A stretch of DNA of 21,257 nucleotides from CAYMRL01 sp964398985 (GTDB taxonomy: Bacteria > Deinococcota > Deinococci > Deinococcales > Trueperaceae). The notes under the pieces were generated by a model. The model saw only the letters and a program-made list of their open reading frames with translations, was not told the DNA's origin and searched no databases. A program made the translations under genes and the position numbers. Positions within the stretch are counted from its first letter, which is position 1. Each line of letters opens with the position of its first letter. The stretch spans positions 1-21,257 of the forward strand of contig CAYNOS010000039.1 in the NCBI GenBank assembly GCA_964398985.1, written 5' to 3'. Of this stretch, positions 1 to 6,637 are shown one piece after another.

Positions 1-52
1 GCCGATGGTAGTTGGGGGGCAGCTCCCTGCAAGAGTAGGTCAGCGCGAGGAG
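1..52 (+). rRNA. rrf: 5S ribosomal RNA, 3' end only (partial)
   Basis: The first 52 bases match the 3' half of bacterial 5S rRNA: the conserved GCCGATGGTA block at positions 1-10, a helix-forming GGGG...CTCCC segment, and the conserved GAGTAGGTC at 33-41 close to the 3' end. The 5' part lies outside the window. The exact 3' end (about 51-52) is set by comparison from memory with Thermus 5S rRNA, so it may be off by a base or two. Confidence 0.9.
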
Positions 53-68
53 GGTTATCTTCGAATCA

Positions 69-103
69 GGCGCGGCCTGAGGCCCGCGGGCCTCGGTCGC
101 GCC
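69..103 (+). terminator. Very stable hairpin between 5S rRNA and tRNA-Gly
   Basis: GGCGCGGCC (69-77) pairs with GGTCGCGCC (95-103) and GAGGCCC (79-85) with GGGCCTC (88-94), giving about 16 paired positions with one bulged T at 78 and a two-base loop. There is no T-run after it, so it may be an RNA-processing stem or a weak or partial terminator between the 5S gene and the tRNA rather than a classical rho-independent terminator. Confidence 0.5.
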
Positions 104-111
104 TTCGACTA

Positions 112-187
<76 letters not shown>

Positions 188-190
188 TAG

Positions 191-222
191 AAGCCCCGCC
201 CGAAGCAGGCGGGGCTTTCTTC
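191..222 (+). terminator. Rho-independent terminator after tRNA-Gly
   Basis: AAGCCCCGCC (191-200) pairs with GGCGGGGCTT (208-217) around the loop CGAAGCA, followed by a T-rich tail TTCTTCG. It starts four bases after the tRNA CCA end. It closes the rRNA/tRNA transcript and may also act on the minus-strand gene that ends at 242. Confidence 0.88.
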
Positions 223-241
223 GTTGTTGCCGTGTCGACGC

Positions 242-469
242 TTACGTCCGCCGTGAGCCGGAGCCGGCTACGACCATGACCAGCCCCGCCGCCACGGCTA
301 CGCCGGCCGCGATGTCTGGGATCGGAATGGAACGGCGCTCCTCGGCCTGGATCTCGATCGGTCCGATATCGACAGCGGTCGTGCTCTGCGTCCAGCTGAT
401 GCGCGGGACGACGAACCCCAGGATGCCGAGAATCACGAGTATCACGCCAATCGTGGTCAGGTTCTTCAT
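242..469 (-). CDS. Small two-helix membrane protein, uncharacterised (paralogue 1)
   Basis: A 75-residue protein starting MKNLTTIGVILVILG. Residues about 5-21 and 53-69 are hydrophobic and would form two membrane helices. Between them is a polar segment, about 30 residues, containing VDIGPIEI and a charged EERRS stretch. The ATG at 469 is preferred over longer in-frame starts because AAGGAGGT lies just upstream on the minus strand and the hydrophobic helix begins there. A paralogue with the same organisation is at 4591-4812 (about 34 of 73 aligned residues identical by hand). I recognise the general family of small bacterial membrane proteins with a central GPI(E/Q) segment but know no function for it. 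It is transcribed divergently from the cyclase gene and ends against the tRNA terminator. Confidence 0.85.
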   Translation of the reverse strand: MKNLTTIGVILVILGILGFVVPRISWTQSTTAVDIGPIEIQAEERRSIPIPDIAAGVAVAAGLVMVVAGSGSRRT

Positions 470-476
470 AACCCAC

Positions 477-483
477 CTCCTTG
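477..483 (-). promoter_or_regulatory. Shine-Dalgarno for the small membrane protein at 242-469
   Basis: On the minus strand AAGGAGG lies seven bases before the ATG at 469. It is a near-perfect anti-16S match and decides the start, ruling out the 37-residue N-terminal extension that an earlier in-frame start would add. Confidence 0.85.
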
Positions 484-548
484 CGCCAGCGCGTATGCGT
501 CGCCGAGACCGCCTCGCTGGCGCTGACCGAAGCCGGTATGCGCTTCGG
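483..548 (-). promoter_or_regulatory. Two consecutive inverted repeats in the 5' leader of the small membrane protein
   Basis: GCGCCAGCG (483-491) and CGCTGGCGC (515-523) form a perfect 9-bp inverted repeat with a 23-nt spacer. CCGAAGC (527-533) and GCTTCGG (542-548) form a perfect 7-bp inverted repeat with an 8-nt spacer. If transcription starts from the TATGCT box at 564-569, both would be RNA hairpins in the leader, the first touching the Shine-Dalgarno. Alternatively they could be protein-binding sites in the divergent control region. Confidence 0.4.
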
Positions 549-563
549 CAAGCGGTTGCATCA

Positions 564-569
564 AGCATA
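564..569 (-). promoter_or_regulatory. Candidate -10 box (TATGCT) for the small membrane protein
   Basis: TATGCT on the minus strand, preceded by TC. The same TCTATGCT octamer occurs upstream of the paralogous gene (4834-4839), which supports a real promoter element. No clear -35 box was seen at the expected distance. Confidence 0.35.
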
Positions 570-595
570 GAAGCGTCCACGTGGGGGACGTGAGC

Positions 596-624
596 TTGCC
601 ATTAACCGCCGGCACCGGTACGGT
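596..624 (+). promoter_or_regulatory. Candidate sigma-70-type promoter for the cyclase gene
   Basis: TTGCCA (596-601), a 17-nt spacer and TACGGT (619-624) form a plausible housekeeping promoter. Transcription would begin near 631, which makes the in-frame GTG codons at 581 and 590 unlikely starts and favours GTG at 695. Confidence 0.4.
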
Positions 625-694
625 AGCTGACTCTCATGAATTGTGTGCCGACCTCCTATTTGGCGGTCGGTTGCGGCTCTACCATCCAGCGGCA

Positions 695-3600
695 GTGAAC
701 TGCCCAGTTTGCGGAAATGCCAGCCAAGCAGGGTCGCGGTTCTGCTCGAACTGCGGCACCAAGCTGGTCGACGTCGGCCCACGCGAGGGCGAGCGCAAGC
801 TCGTCAGCGTGCTTTTCGCCGACGTCGTCGGCTCGACGCGACTGACGGAACTGCTCGGCGCCGAGGCGTGGGCCGAGCTGATGAACGGCGCCTTCTCGCT
901 CATGAACCAGGCGGTCAGCAAGTACGGCGGCACGGTGGGGCGCCTGATGGGGGACGGCATCCTGGCGTTCTTCGGCGTTCCGGTGGCGCACGAGGACGAC
1001 GCCGAGAGGGCGGTGTTGGCCGCCCTCGAACTCCGCGACAAGGCCGACGAGTACGGCGCCGAGCTCTTGAGAAGGCACGGCGACAAGCTCAGGGCGCAAC
1101 TGCCGCCCTTCGCCGTCAGGGTCGGCGTCAGCACCGGCCAGACGGTGATGACCACCGTCGGCGACGACGTCCGAGCCGAGTTCACGGCCATCGGCGAGAC
1201 CGCCAACCTGGCGGCCAGGCTTCAGAGCATGGCGACCGAAGGGACGGTGCTCATCGACGCCGCCACGCACCAGTTGGTCAAGCACAGTGTCGAGGTCCTG
1301 GCGATCGGCGCCAAGCAGGTGAAGGGCTTGGCGAGAGCGGTCCAGGTCTTCGAGGTGCTGGACAGCAGCTCGGGTACCGAGAGACCGCGCGGCATCGAGG
1401 GCCTCAGCTCGCCGATGGTCGGGCGTGATGAGGAGATGAAGGCGCTCAGGGAGCAGGTCCGGCGGCTGGCCCACGGCGAAGGAAGGTTCGTGACGGTCAT
1501 CGGAGAAGCCGGCCTGGGCAAGTCGCGGCTCCTCGCCGACCTCCGCAAGCTCGCGCTGCACGACTTCGGCAAGTCGCCGGGCGGGCTTGCCTGGCACGAA
1601 GGCAGGGCGATCTCCTACGCCAGCTCGGTGCCCTTCTTCGCGCTCCGGGGAACGCTGCTCGCCACCTTGGGCGCCTCGCTGACCGACGCGCCCGAGCTGG
1701 TTCGCGCCCGGATTGCCGCCACCGCGCGCGATGCCGGTTGGGAGGGCGAGTCTCACCGGCGCCACCTCGAGCTGATCTTGGCCGTGGAGACCGAAGAGAC
1801 ATCCGAGTCGACGGCTCAACTAGATGGCGACTCGTTGTCGCGGCGGATGACCGACGCCGTCACCGCGTACCTGAGGCACGTGGTGAGAGGCCCAACGGTC
1901 CTCGTCTTCGAGGACGTCCACTGGGCCGACGGGGCGAGCGTGCGCCTCCTCGGAGAGCTGGCCGGGCTGACGTCGGAAACTGGTCTGCCGCTGATGATCG
2001 TGTGCGCGCTGCGGCCGGACCGCCAGGCGCCCTCCGCCGGGCTCCCCGCGGTCGCCAGCGAGGGCTCGCTTGGCCACTACTCGGAGATCCGACTGGAGCC
2101 GCTCAGCAGCGACGCCAGCCGCGAGCTCCTGCGGCAACTGCTTGGCGGCGACGACCTCGGCAGCAGCCTCGCCAGCGTCCTGGAACGCTCCGACGGCAAC
2201 CCCTTCTACCTCGAGGAGGTGCTCAGATCGCTCATCCAGGACGGCGTCATCGCGCAGGTGGACGGAGCGTGGACGGAAACCGGCGACCTGGCGGCCGTGG
2301 AGGTGCCGAGCACCCTGGCGGGAGTGCTGAGCGCTCGCATCGACAAGCTGCCCGAAACAGCGCGACAGGTGGCGCAGGCGGCCGCAGTCGTCGGGCGGAG
2401 CTTCGCGAAGCATGTGGTGGACTCGGTGTTCACGCATCCCAACAGCCCGTGGCGGGTGGCGGACGTAGCCAGCGAACTCAGGACCCTGAGCGACGAGGAG
2501 TTCGTGCGCCTGCTGGCTCTTGAACCCGACGAGGAGTACGCCTTCAAGCACGCGCTGACGCAGGAGGCGGCGTACGACCGCCTCCTCAGCAGCCGGCGAG
2601 CGCTGCTGCACCGCTTAGTGGGAGAGGTGTTGGAGATCGAGTACGCCGGGAGGCTCGACGACGTCGCCCCGATCCTCGCGCACCACTTCGCAAGCGCCGG
2701 AGAGTGGCTCAAGGCGGCCGGCTACTACCGCGAGGCGGGAGAGCGAGCCTTCCGGGTCAGCGAACTGGAGCAAGCCCTTGGCCTGCTCGATCAGGCCATC
2801 GAGACGCTGGGACGCCAGGTGGCGGGCGAGGATGACCCTGAGTGGCGCATCGCGATTCTGGAGGCGCTGAACACCTGGGTGCGCCTGGCCACGTTCGCGA
2901 GGAAGCAGGAGGACGCCGGTTTCCGGCAGGCCACGCTGTTGCCGCGCGCTGAGCGCGCCCTGGAGCTCGCCAACGCGTACGGTTCAGCGCGTGCGAAGGT
3001 CACGGCGCTCGTTCAGCTCGGGAACGTCTACGTGCTTTCCGGGATGCCGGGCACCGGGTTCGGCTACCTGACCCAAGCCGGCGCCATCGCGGAACGCCTT
3101 GACGATCACCACCTATTCCTGCTGCCGGTGTGGGCGTCGACAGAGTCGATGCTGAACGATGATCCGAGGGCGGCCGAGAGCCGTTTCGCCGAGGTGATCG
3201 AGCTGGCCCAGCGGGCCCGAGACCGCGTCGTCGCCTCCCACGCCTTGGGTTCGCGCGCCTTGGCGCTGGCCAGGCTGGGGCGGTTCGATGAGAGCCTGGC
3301 CCTGATGCCTACGGCGCTGGCCGCCGCTGAAGCGAGCGGATCGGTGATCAAGGTGGCGGACGTGAACATGCTCGTCGGCGGCGCCTTGATGGAGATGGGT
3401 CACGCCGAGCTTGGCCTCCGGTACGTGATGTACGGCAGCGACAAGGCGTTCAGCATCGATGGACGGGAGTGCGCGGTGGCGGGCCTTCACCTCACGGGTC
3501 TCGGCGAGATGTCGAGGTTGCAGCTGGCGCCGGCCATCGACTACCTCGCTCACTCCGAACGCATGGCCATGGGCACGGTGATGGAGTCGATGGTCTACTC

Positions 3601-4000
3601 CCAACGCGCCGCTCGCGCTTCTTGTTCCTTCCAGCTCGGCGACAGGGCGGCGATGGGCGAGATCGAGGCGCAGGCGCGTCGCGCCGACGCCATGCAGGAC
3701 CGCTACGGAAGGTCAGAGGCTCACGTCTATCTGGCGAAGGCGCTGCTGGCAGACGGGCGTCCCGAGGAGTCTCTGCCGTATCTGAGAGCGGCGCTCGCCT
3801 GGTACCGGGAGCGCGGCATGCTGCCCTACGTGTTGAAGACCCTGCGCCTGGTCGCACAGGCGGCAGAAGCCGTGGGCGACGCCCAGGCGGCGCGCGAAGC
3901 GGAACAGGAGGCCTCGCTGATCGCGAACCGGCTGCCGACGGTCGACCCGTCGTTCCTTGGCGAACCCGGCACGCCGAGGGCGGTCCGAGCGGTGGCGTGA
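695..4000 (+). CDS. Class III adenylate/guanylate cyclase with AAA ATPase and TPR-like C-terminus
   Basis: A cytosolic signalling protein of about 1101 residues. Residues 3-20 form a CPVC...CSNC zinc ribbon. Residues about 35-222 are a class III nucleotide cyclase domain that would make cAMP or cGMP: FADVVGST carries metal-binding Asp43, MGDGILAFFG carries Asp87, and TANLAARL supplies Asn171 and Arg175. Residues about 238-500 are a P-loop ATPase with Walker A GEAGLGKS (270-277) and a Walker B-like FEDVHWADG (near 405). The remaining ~500 residues are helical and TPR-like. This is the common cyclase-ATPase-TPR architecture of bacterial multidomain regulators. Arg84 sits where many cyclases have the purine-selecting Lys, so substrate and activity are uncertain. 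The GTG at 695 is chosen because the zinc ribbon begins there and a promoter lies upstream at 596-624; no good Shine-Dalgarno is visible, and the frame stays open back to a GTG at 581. Confidence 0.9.
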   Translation: MNCPVCGNASQAGSRFCSNCGTKLVDVGPREGERKLVSVLFADVVGSTRLTELLGAEAWAELMNGAFSLMNQAVSKYGGTVGRLMGDGILAFFGVPVAHEDDAERAVLAALELRDKADEYGAELLRRHGDKLRAQLPPFAVRVGVSTGQTVMTTVGDDVRAEFTAIGETANLAARLQSMATEGTVLIDAATHQLVKHSVEVLAIGAKQVKGLARAVQVFEVLDSSSGTERPRGIEGLSSPMVGRDEEMKALREQVRRLAHGEGRFVTVIGEAGLGKSRLLADLRKLALHDFGKSPGGLAWHEGRAISYASSVPFFALRGTLLATLGASLTDAPELVRARIAATARDAGWEGESHRRHLELILAVETEETSESTAQLDGDSLSRRMTDAVTAYLRHVVRGPTVLVFEDVHWADGASVRLLGELAGLTSETGLPLMIVCALRPDRQAPSAGLPAVASEGSLGHYSEIRLEPLSSDASRELLRQLLGGDDLGSSLASVLERSDGNPFYLEEVLRSLIQDGVIAQVDGAWTETGDLAAVEVPSTLAGVLSARIDKLPETARQVAQAAAVVGRSFAKHVVDSVFTHPNSPWRVADVASELRTLSDEEFVRLLALEPDEEYAFKHALTQEAAYDRLLSSRRALLHRLVGEVLEIEYAGRLDDVAPILAHHFASAGEWLKAAGYYREAGERAFRVSELEQALGLLDQAIETLGRQVAGEDDPEWRIAILEALNTWVRLATFARKQEDAGFRQATLLPRAERALELANAYGSARAKVTALVQLGNVYVLSGMPGTGFGYLTQAGAIAERLDDHHLFLLPVWASTESMLNDDPRAAESRFAEVIELAQRARDRVVASHALGSRALALARLGRFDESLALMPTALAAAEASGSVIKVADVNMLVGGALMEMGHAELGLRYVMYGSDKAFSIDGRECAVAGLHLTGLGEMSRLQLAPAIDYLAHSERMAMGTVMESMVYSQRAARASCSFQLGDRAAMGEIEAQARRADAMQDRYGRSEAHVYLAKALLADGRPEESLPYLRAALAWYRERGMLPYVLKTLRLVAQAAEAVGDAQAAREAEQEASLIANRLPTVDPSFLGEPGTPRAVRAVA

Positions 4001-4005
4001 GGCGG

Positions 4006-4011
4006 TAACCT
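4006..4011 (+). promoter_or_regulatory. Candidate leaderless -10 box (TAACCT) for the Nudix gene
   Basis: TAACCT ends seven bases before the ATG at 4019, with no Shine-Dalgarno in between. This matches the TAnnnT box placed directly before leaderless genes in Deinococcus. It lies just after the cyclase stop codon, so the Nudix gene may have its own transcript. Confidence 0.45.
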
Positions 4012-4018
4012 CACCCTC

Positions 4019-4582
4019 ATGGCCGACGCCCTCGAGATCCTGGGCTCGCCGGTCGCCACGGGCCTGGTCGAGGGCCGCGTCCCCGGCGCCGCCGAGCTGT
4101 CGGCGTTCACCCGCGGCGCCGCGTCGGGCGGCTACCGGCTGGTCGTCGGAGGCGTCGTCACCGACGGCGACGGACGCGTGTTCGTGCAGCGCCGGTCGCC
4201 GAGCCGCGCCCTCTTCCCGGGCGCCTGGGACATCGTCGGCGGTCACGCCGAGGCGGGCGAGGACGTCAGGGACGTCTTGCTCCGAGAGATCCGCGAGGAG
4301 ACCGGCTGGCGCCTCGGCGCCATCGGTCCCGTCGTCAAGCTCACCGACTGGCGCGCCGGCGGCGTGCTCAGGCGCGAGGTCGACGTGCTGGTCACCGTCG
4401 AGGGCGACCTCGCGGCCCCGGTTCTGGAGCCGGACAAGCACGACCTGTGGCGCTGGCTCGCGCACCCCGACCGCTCGCTGCTGGCCGAGGGCCGCACCGA
4501 GGCTGACGTGTGGCTGCAGTCGTTGATAGAGCGCGCCTTCGAGTTGCTGGGCATGACCGGCTTCGGTCGGGCGGACGGCTGA
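4019..4582 (+). CDS. Nudix hydrolase
   Basis: A 187-residue cytosolic protein with a complete Nudix box at residues 75-97: G-HAEAG-E, seven residues, then REIREETGW. This matches the GX5EX7REUXEEXGU consensus and includes the metal-binding glutamates (Glu90, Glu93, Glu94). Such enzymes hydrolyse a nucleoside diphosphate linked to another moiety. The first 35 residues are an extension before the core fold. The substrate cannot be read from the sequence; candidates include oxidised nucleotides, ADP-ribose or isopentenyl-diphosphate-type substrates. The ATG lies 18 bp after the cyclase stop and has no Shine-Dalgarno. It converges with the small membrane protein gene that ends at 4591; no terminator is visible in the 8-bp gap. 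Confidence 0.92.
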   Translation: MADALEILGSPVATGLVEGRVPGAAELSAFTRGAASGGYRLVVGGVVTDGDGRVFVQRRSPSRALFPGAWDIVGGHAEAGEDVRDVLLREIREETGWRLGAIGPVVKLTDWRAGGVLRREVDVLVTVEGDLAAPVLEPDKHDLWRWLAHPDRSLLAEGRTEADVWLQSLIERAFELLGMTGFGRADG

Positions 4583-4590
4583 GCCGAGCG

Positions 4591-4812
4591 TCAGCGCTTA
4601 CGAGCCCCCATCCCCACCATCACCAATCCGACGATGACGAGGGCCGCAGCAGCGAGGGTCGGGATGGAGACGGTCCGTTCCTGCTCGGTGATCACTTCGA
4701 TGGGGCCGACCTCGAGGGCGGTGCTTCGTTCCGTGAAGCTGACGCGGTCGAAGATGAAAGCCGCCAGTCCGAGAACCACCAGGATCACGCCGATCAGGGT
4801 AAGGCTCCTCAT
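4591..4812 (-). CDS. Small two-helix membrane protein, uncharacterised (paralogue 2)
   Basis: A 73-residue protein starting MRSLTLIGVILVVLG, with hydrophobic segments at about 4-20 and 52-68 around a polar middle that contains LEVGPIEV. It aligns end to end with the product of 242-469, with about 34 of 73 positions identical by hand. A GAGGAGG Shine-Dalgarno lies 8 nt upstream of the ATG at 4812 (4820-4826). It is transcribed away from the redox response regulator gene at 4951. Function unknown; a general envelope or stress role would be a guess. Confidence 0.85.
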   Translation of the reverse strand: MRSLTLIGVILVVLGLAAFIFDRVSFTERSTALEVGPIEVITEQERTVSIPTLAAAALVIVGLVMVGMGARKR

Positions 4813-4833
4813 GCTGCTGCCTCCTCGGGTGCC

Positions 4834-4839
4834 AGCATA
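4834..4839 (-). promoter_or_regulatory. Candidate -10 box (TATGCT) for the second small membrane protein
   Basis: TATGCT on the minus strand, 21 bases before the ATG at 4812, within the same TCTATGCT octamer found upstream of the paralogue at 564-569. No matching -35 box was seen. Confidence 0.35.
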
Positions 4840-4898
4840 GACTCAGGGCGCTCGGACGTGCTCACGCCGCCGGTCGGGGTCGAAGCACCGGCCAGACC

Positions 4899-4907
4899 TG
4901 CTAAGCT
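4899..4907 (+). promoter_or_regulatory. Candidate extended -10 promoter for the redox two-component operon
   Basis: TGCTAAGCT fits the extended -10 pattern TGnTAnnnT. It would start transcription near 4914, leaving a leader of about 37 nt before the GTG at 4951. A GGAG at 4937-4940 could serve as the ribosome binding site, with a rather long 10-nt spacer. Confidence 0.35.
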
Positions 4908-4950
4908 TCGCACTCGACAGACCATGCAGGTTGGACGGAGCTGAGCAGTC

Positions 4951-6633
4951 GTGGACAGCACCCGGGATCGTTCCCAGAAACCCATCATCATCGCGGTCGA
5001 CGACGAGCCGGCGGTACTCGGGGCCGTCGCGCGCGACCTGAGGCGCCAGTACGGCGAGTACTACCGCATCCAGCGCGCGCCATCCGGCGAGGAAGCCCTC
5101 GAGCTCGTGAAGGCCGCCCGCCTCCGCAACGACGCCGTGGCCTTGCTCCTCGCCGACCAACGCATGCCCGGCATGCAAGGGCTCGAGTTCCTGACGCTGG
5201 CCAAAGAGCTCTACCCGGAAGCCAAGCGCGTGCTGCTGACCGCCTACGCCGATACCGAAGCTTCGATCAAGGCGATCAACGAGACGCGCCTCGACTACTA
5301 CCTGATGAAGCCTTGGGACCCGCCCGAGGAGCGCCTCTACCCCGTCCTCACCGACCTGCTGGACGACTGGTTGGCAGGGCACCGGCCACCCCAGGCGAAC
5401 ATCTCGCTGATCGGTCATCCCTTCTCGGCGGCGACGCACACGGTCAAGGACTTCCTGGCGCGCAACCTGGTGCCGTACCGCTGGCTCGACGTCGAGGCGT
5501 CCAAGGAAGCCGAGGACCTAATGGCATTGGCGTCGGCGGGTCCGAGCGATCTGCCGCTGGTGCTGCTGCCCGACGGCAGCTCGCTGGTGCGGCCGACGAC
5601 CTCGGAGCTCGCGCAGCGCATCGGACTCAAGACGTCGCCGGACATGCAGCTGTACGACCTGCTGATCGTCGGCGGCGGCCCTGCCGGGTTGGCCGCCGCC
5701 GTCTACGGAGCCTCCGAGGGGCTCTCGACGTTGCTGGTCGAAGCCGAGGCGCCGGGTGGCCAGGCGGGCATGAGCTCGGCGATCGAGAACTACCTCGGGT
5801 TCCCCGCTGGACTGAGCGGTGGCGATCTGGCGAGGCGCGCCGTCACCCAGGCGCGGCGTTTCGGAGCCGAGATCCTCACGCCGCTGACGGCCACGGCACT
5901 GCGGCGGCAGGACCCCTACCGTTTCGTTACGCTCTCGGACGGCAGCGAGGTCGCCGCGCGCACACTGCTGATCTCCACCGGCGTCTCGTACCGCACGCTC
6001 GACGCTCCGGGAGCCGACCAGTGGGCGGGGGCCGGCGTGTACTACGGGGCCGCCATCACCGAGGCGCTGTCGGCCAAGGACGGCGACGTGTTCGTCGTGG
6101 GCGGCGGCAACTCCGCTGGGCAGGCAGCGATGTACCTGACGCGGTTCGCCAGGAGCGTGACGATGTTGGTGCGCGGCAGCAGCCTGGCCGCCAGCATGTC
6201 GCGCTACCTCATCGCGCAGATCGAGCAGAACGACAAGATCCGGCTGCGCTTCCGGAGCTCGATCGCCTCGATCGAAGGCGACACCCGCCTGCGCTGCGTG
6301 ACGCTTGCGAACCTCGACGACGATCGGCGCGAGACGCTCGACGCCGCTGCGATCTTCGTGTTCATCGGCGCGGTGCCGAGAACGGCGTGGCTCGACGGAG
6401 CGGTGGCGCTCGGCCCCCAGGGCTACGTGCTGTCGGGGCGCGAAGCGGTAGCCGACAGCGCCCACGCAGCCAACTGGAACCTCGAGCGGGAGCCCTTCTG
6501 GCTCGAGACCAACGTCCCGGGCGTGTTCGTGGCCGGCGACGTCAGGCACCGCTCGGTGAAGCGCATCGCCTCTGCCGTGGGCGAGGGCGCCATGGCGGTT
6601 CAGTCGGTGCATCAACACCTAGCCGGAGGTTGA
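4951..6633 (+). CDS. Response regulator fused to a thioredoxin-reductase-like FAD oxidoreductase
   Basis: A 560-residue cytosolic fusion. Residues 11-142 are a CheY-like receiver with acidic pair Asp17/Asp18, phospho-acceptor Asp69 (LLADQRMPG), Thr97 and Lys120 (LMKPWD). Residues about 149-227 look like a glutaredoxin fold in which the usual CxxC position reads SAAT. Residues about 234-560 are a TrxR-like flavoprotein with an FAD site GGGPAG (241-246), an NAD(P)H site GGGNSAG (384-390) and a C-terminal FAD motif VFVAGD (525-530). The stretch where true thioredoxin reductases have CATC reads VYYGAAITEA. The whole protein has one cysteine (Cys449), so it cannot act as a classical dithiol reductase. 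Databases use names such as fused response regulator/thioredoxin-disulfide reductase, but the disulfide activity is doubtful here. GTG start; the gene is four bases from the kinase gene. Confidence 0.93.
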   Translation: MDSTRDRSQKPIIIAVDDEPAVLGAVARDLRRQYGEYYRIQRAPSGEEALELVKAARLRNDAVALLLADQRMPGMQGLEFLTLAKELYPEAKRVLLTAYADTEASIKAINETRLDYYLMKPWDPPEERLYPVLTDLLDDWLAGHRPPQANISLIGHPFSAATHTVKDFLARNLVPYRWLDVEASKEAEDLMALASAGPSDLPLVLLPDGSSLVRPTTSELAQRIGLKTSPDMQLYDLLIVGGGPAGLAAAVYGASEGLSTLLVEAEAPGGQAGMSSAIENYLGFPAGLSGGDLARRAVTQARRFGAEILTPLTATALRRQDPYRFVTLSDGSEVAARTLLISTGVSYRTLDAPGADQWAGAGVYYGAAITEALSAKDGDVFVVGGGNSAGQAAMYLTRFARSVTMLVRGSSLAASMSRYLIAQIEQNDKIRLRFRSSIASIEGDTRLRCVTLANLDDDRRETLDAAAIFVFIGAVPRTAWLDGAVALGPQGYVLSGREAVADSAHAANWNLEREPFWLETNVPGVFVAGDVRHRSVKRIASAVGEGAMAVQSVHQHLAGG

Positions 6634-6637
6634 TCCC

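Noticed and set aside
581..694. N-terminal extension of the cyclase from GTG at 581
   Set aside because: The extra 38 residues show no domain, the zinc ribbon starts at 695, and a promoter-like pair at 596-624 would place the start of transcription after 581. It cannot be fully excluded, since 695 lacks a Shine-Dalgarno.
4869..4892. Inverted repeat GCCGGT/ACCGGC upstream of the redox operon
   Set aside because: Six GC-rich base pairs with a 12-nt spacer are expected by chance in DNA of this composition, and it does not align with the likely promoter.
5518..6618. 366-codon open frame on the minus strand
   Set aside because: It is the complement of the TrxR-like domain, has His/Arg/Gln-rich composition and no ribosome binding site or motif.
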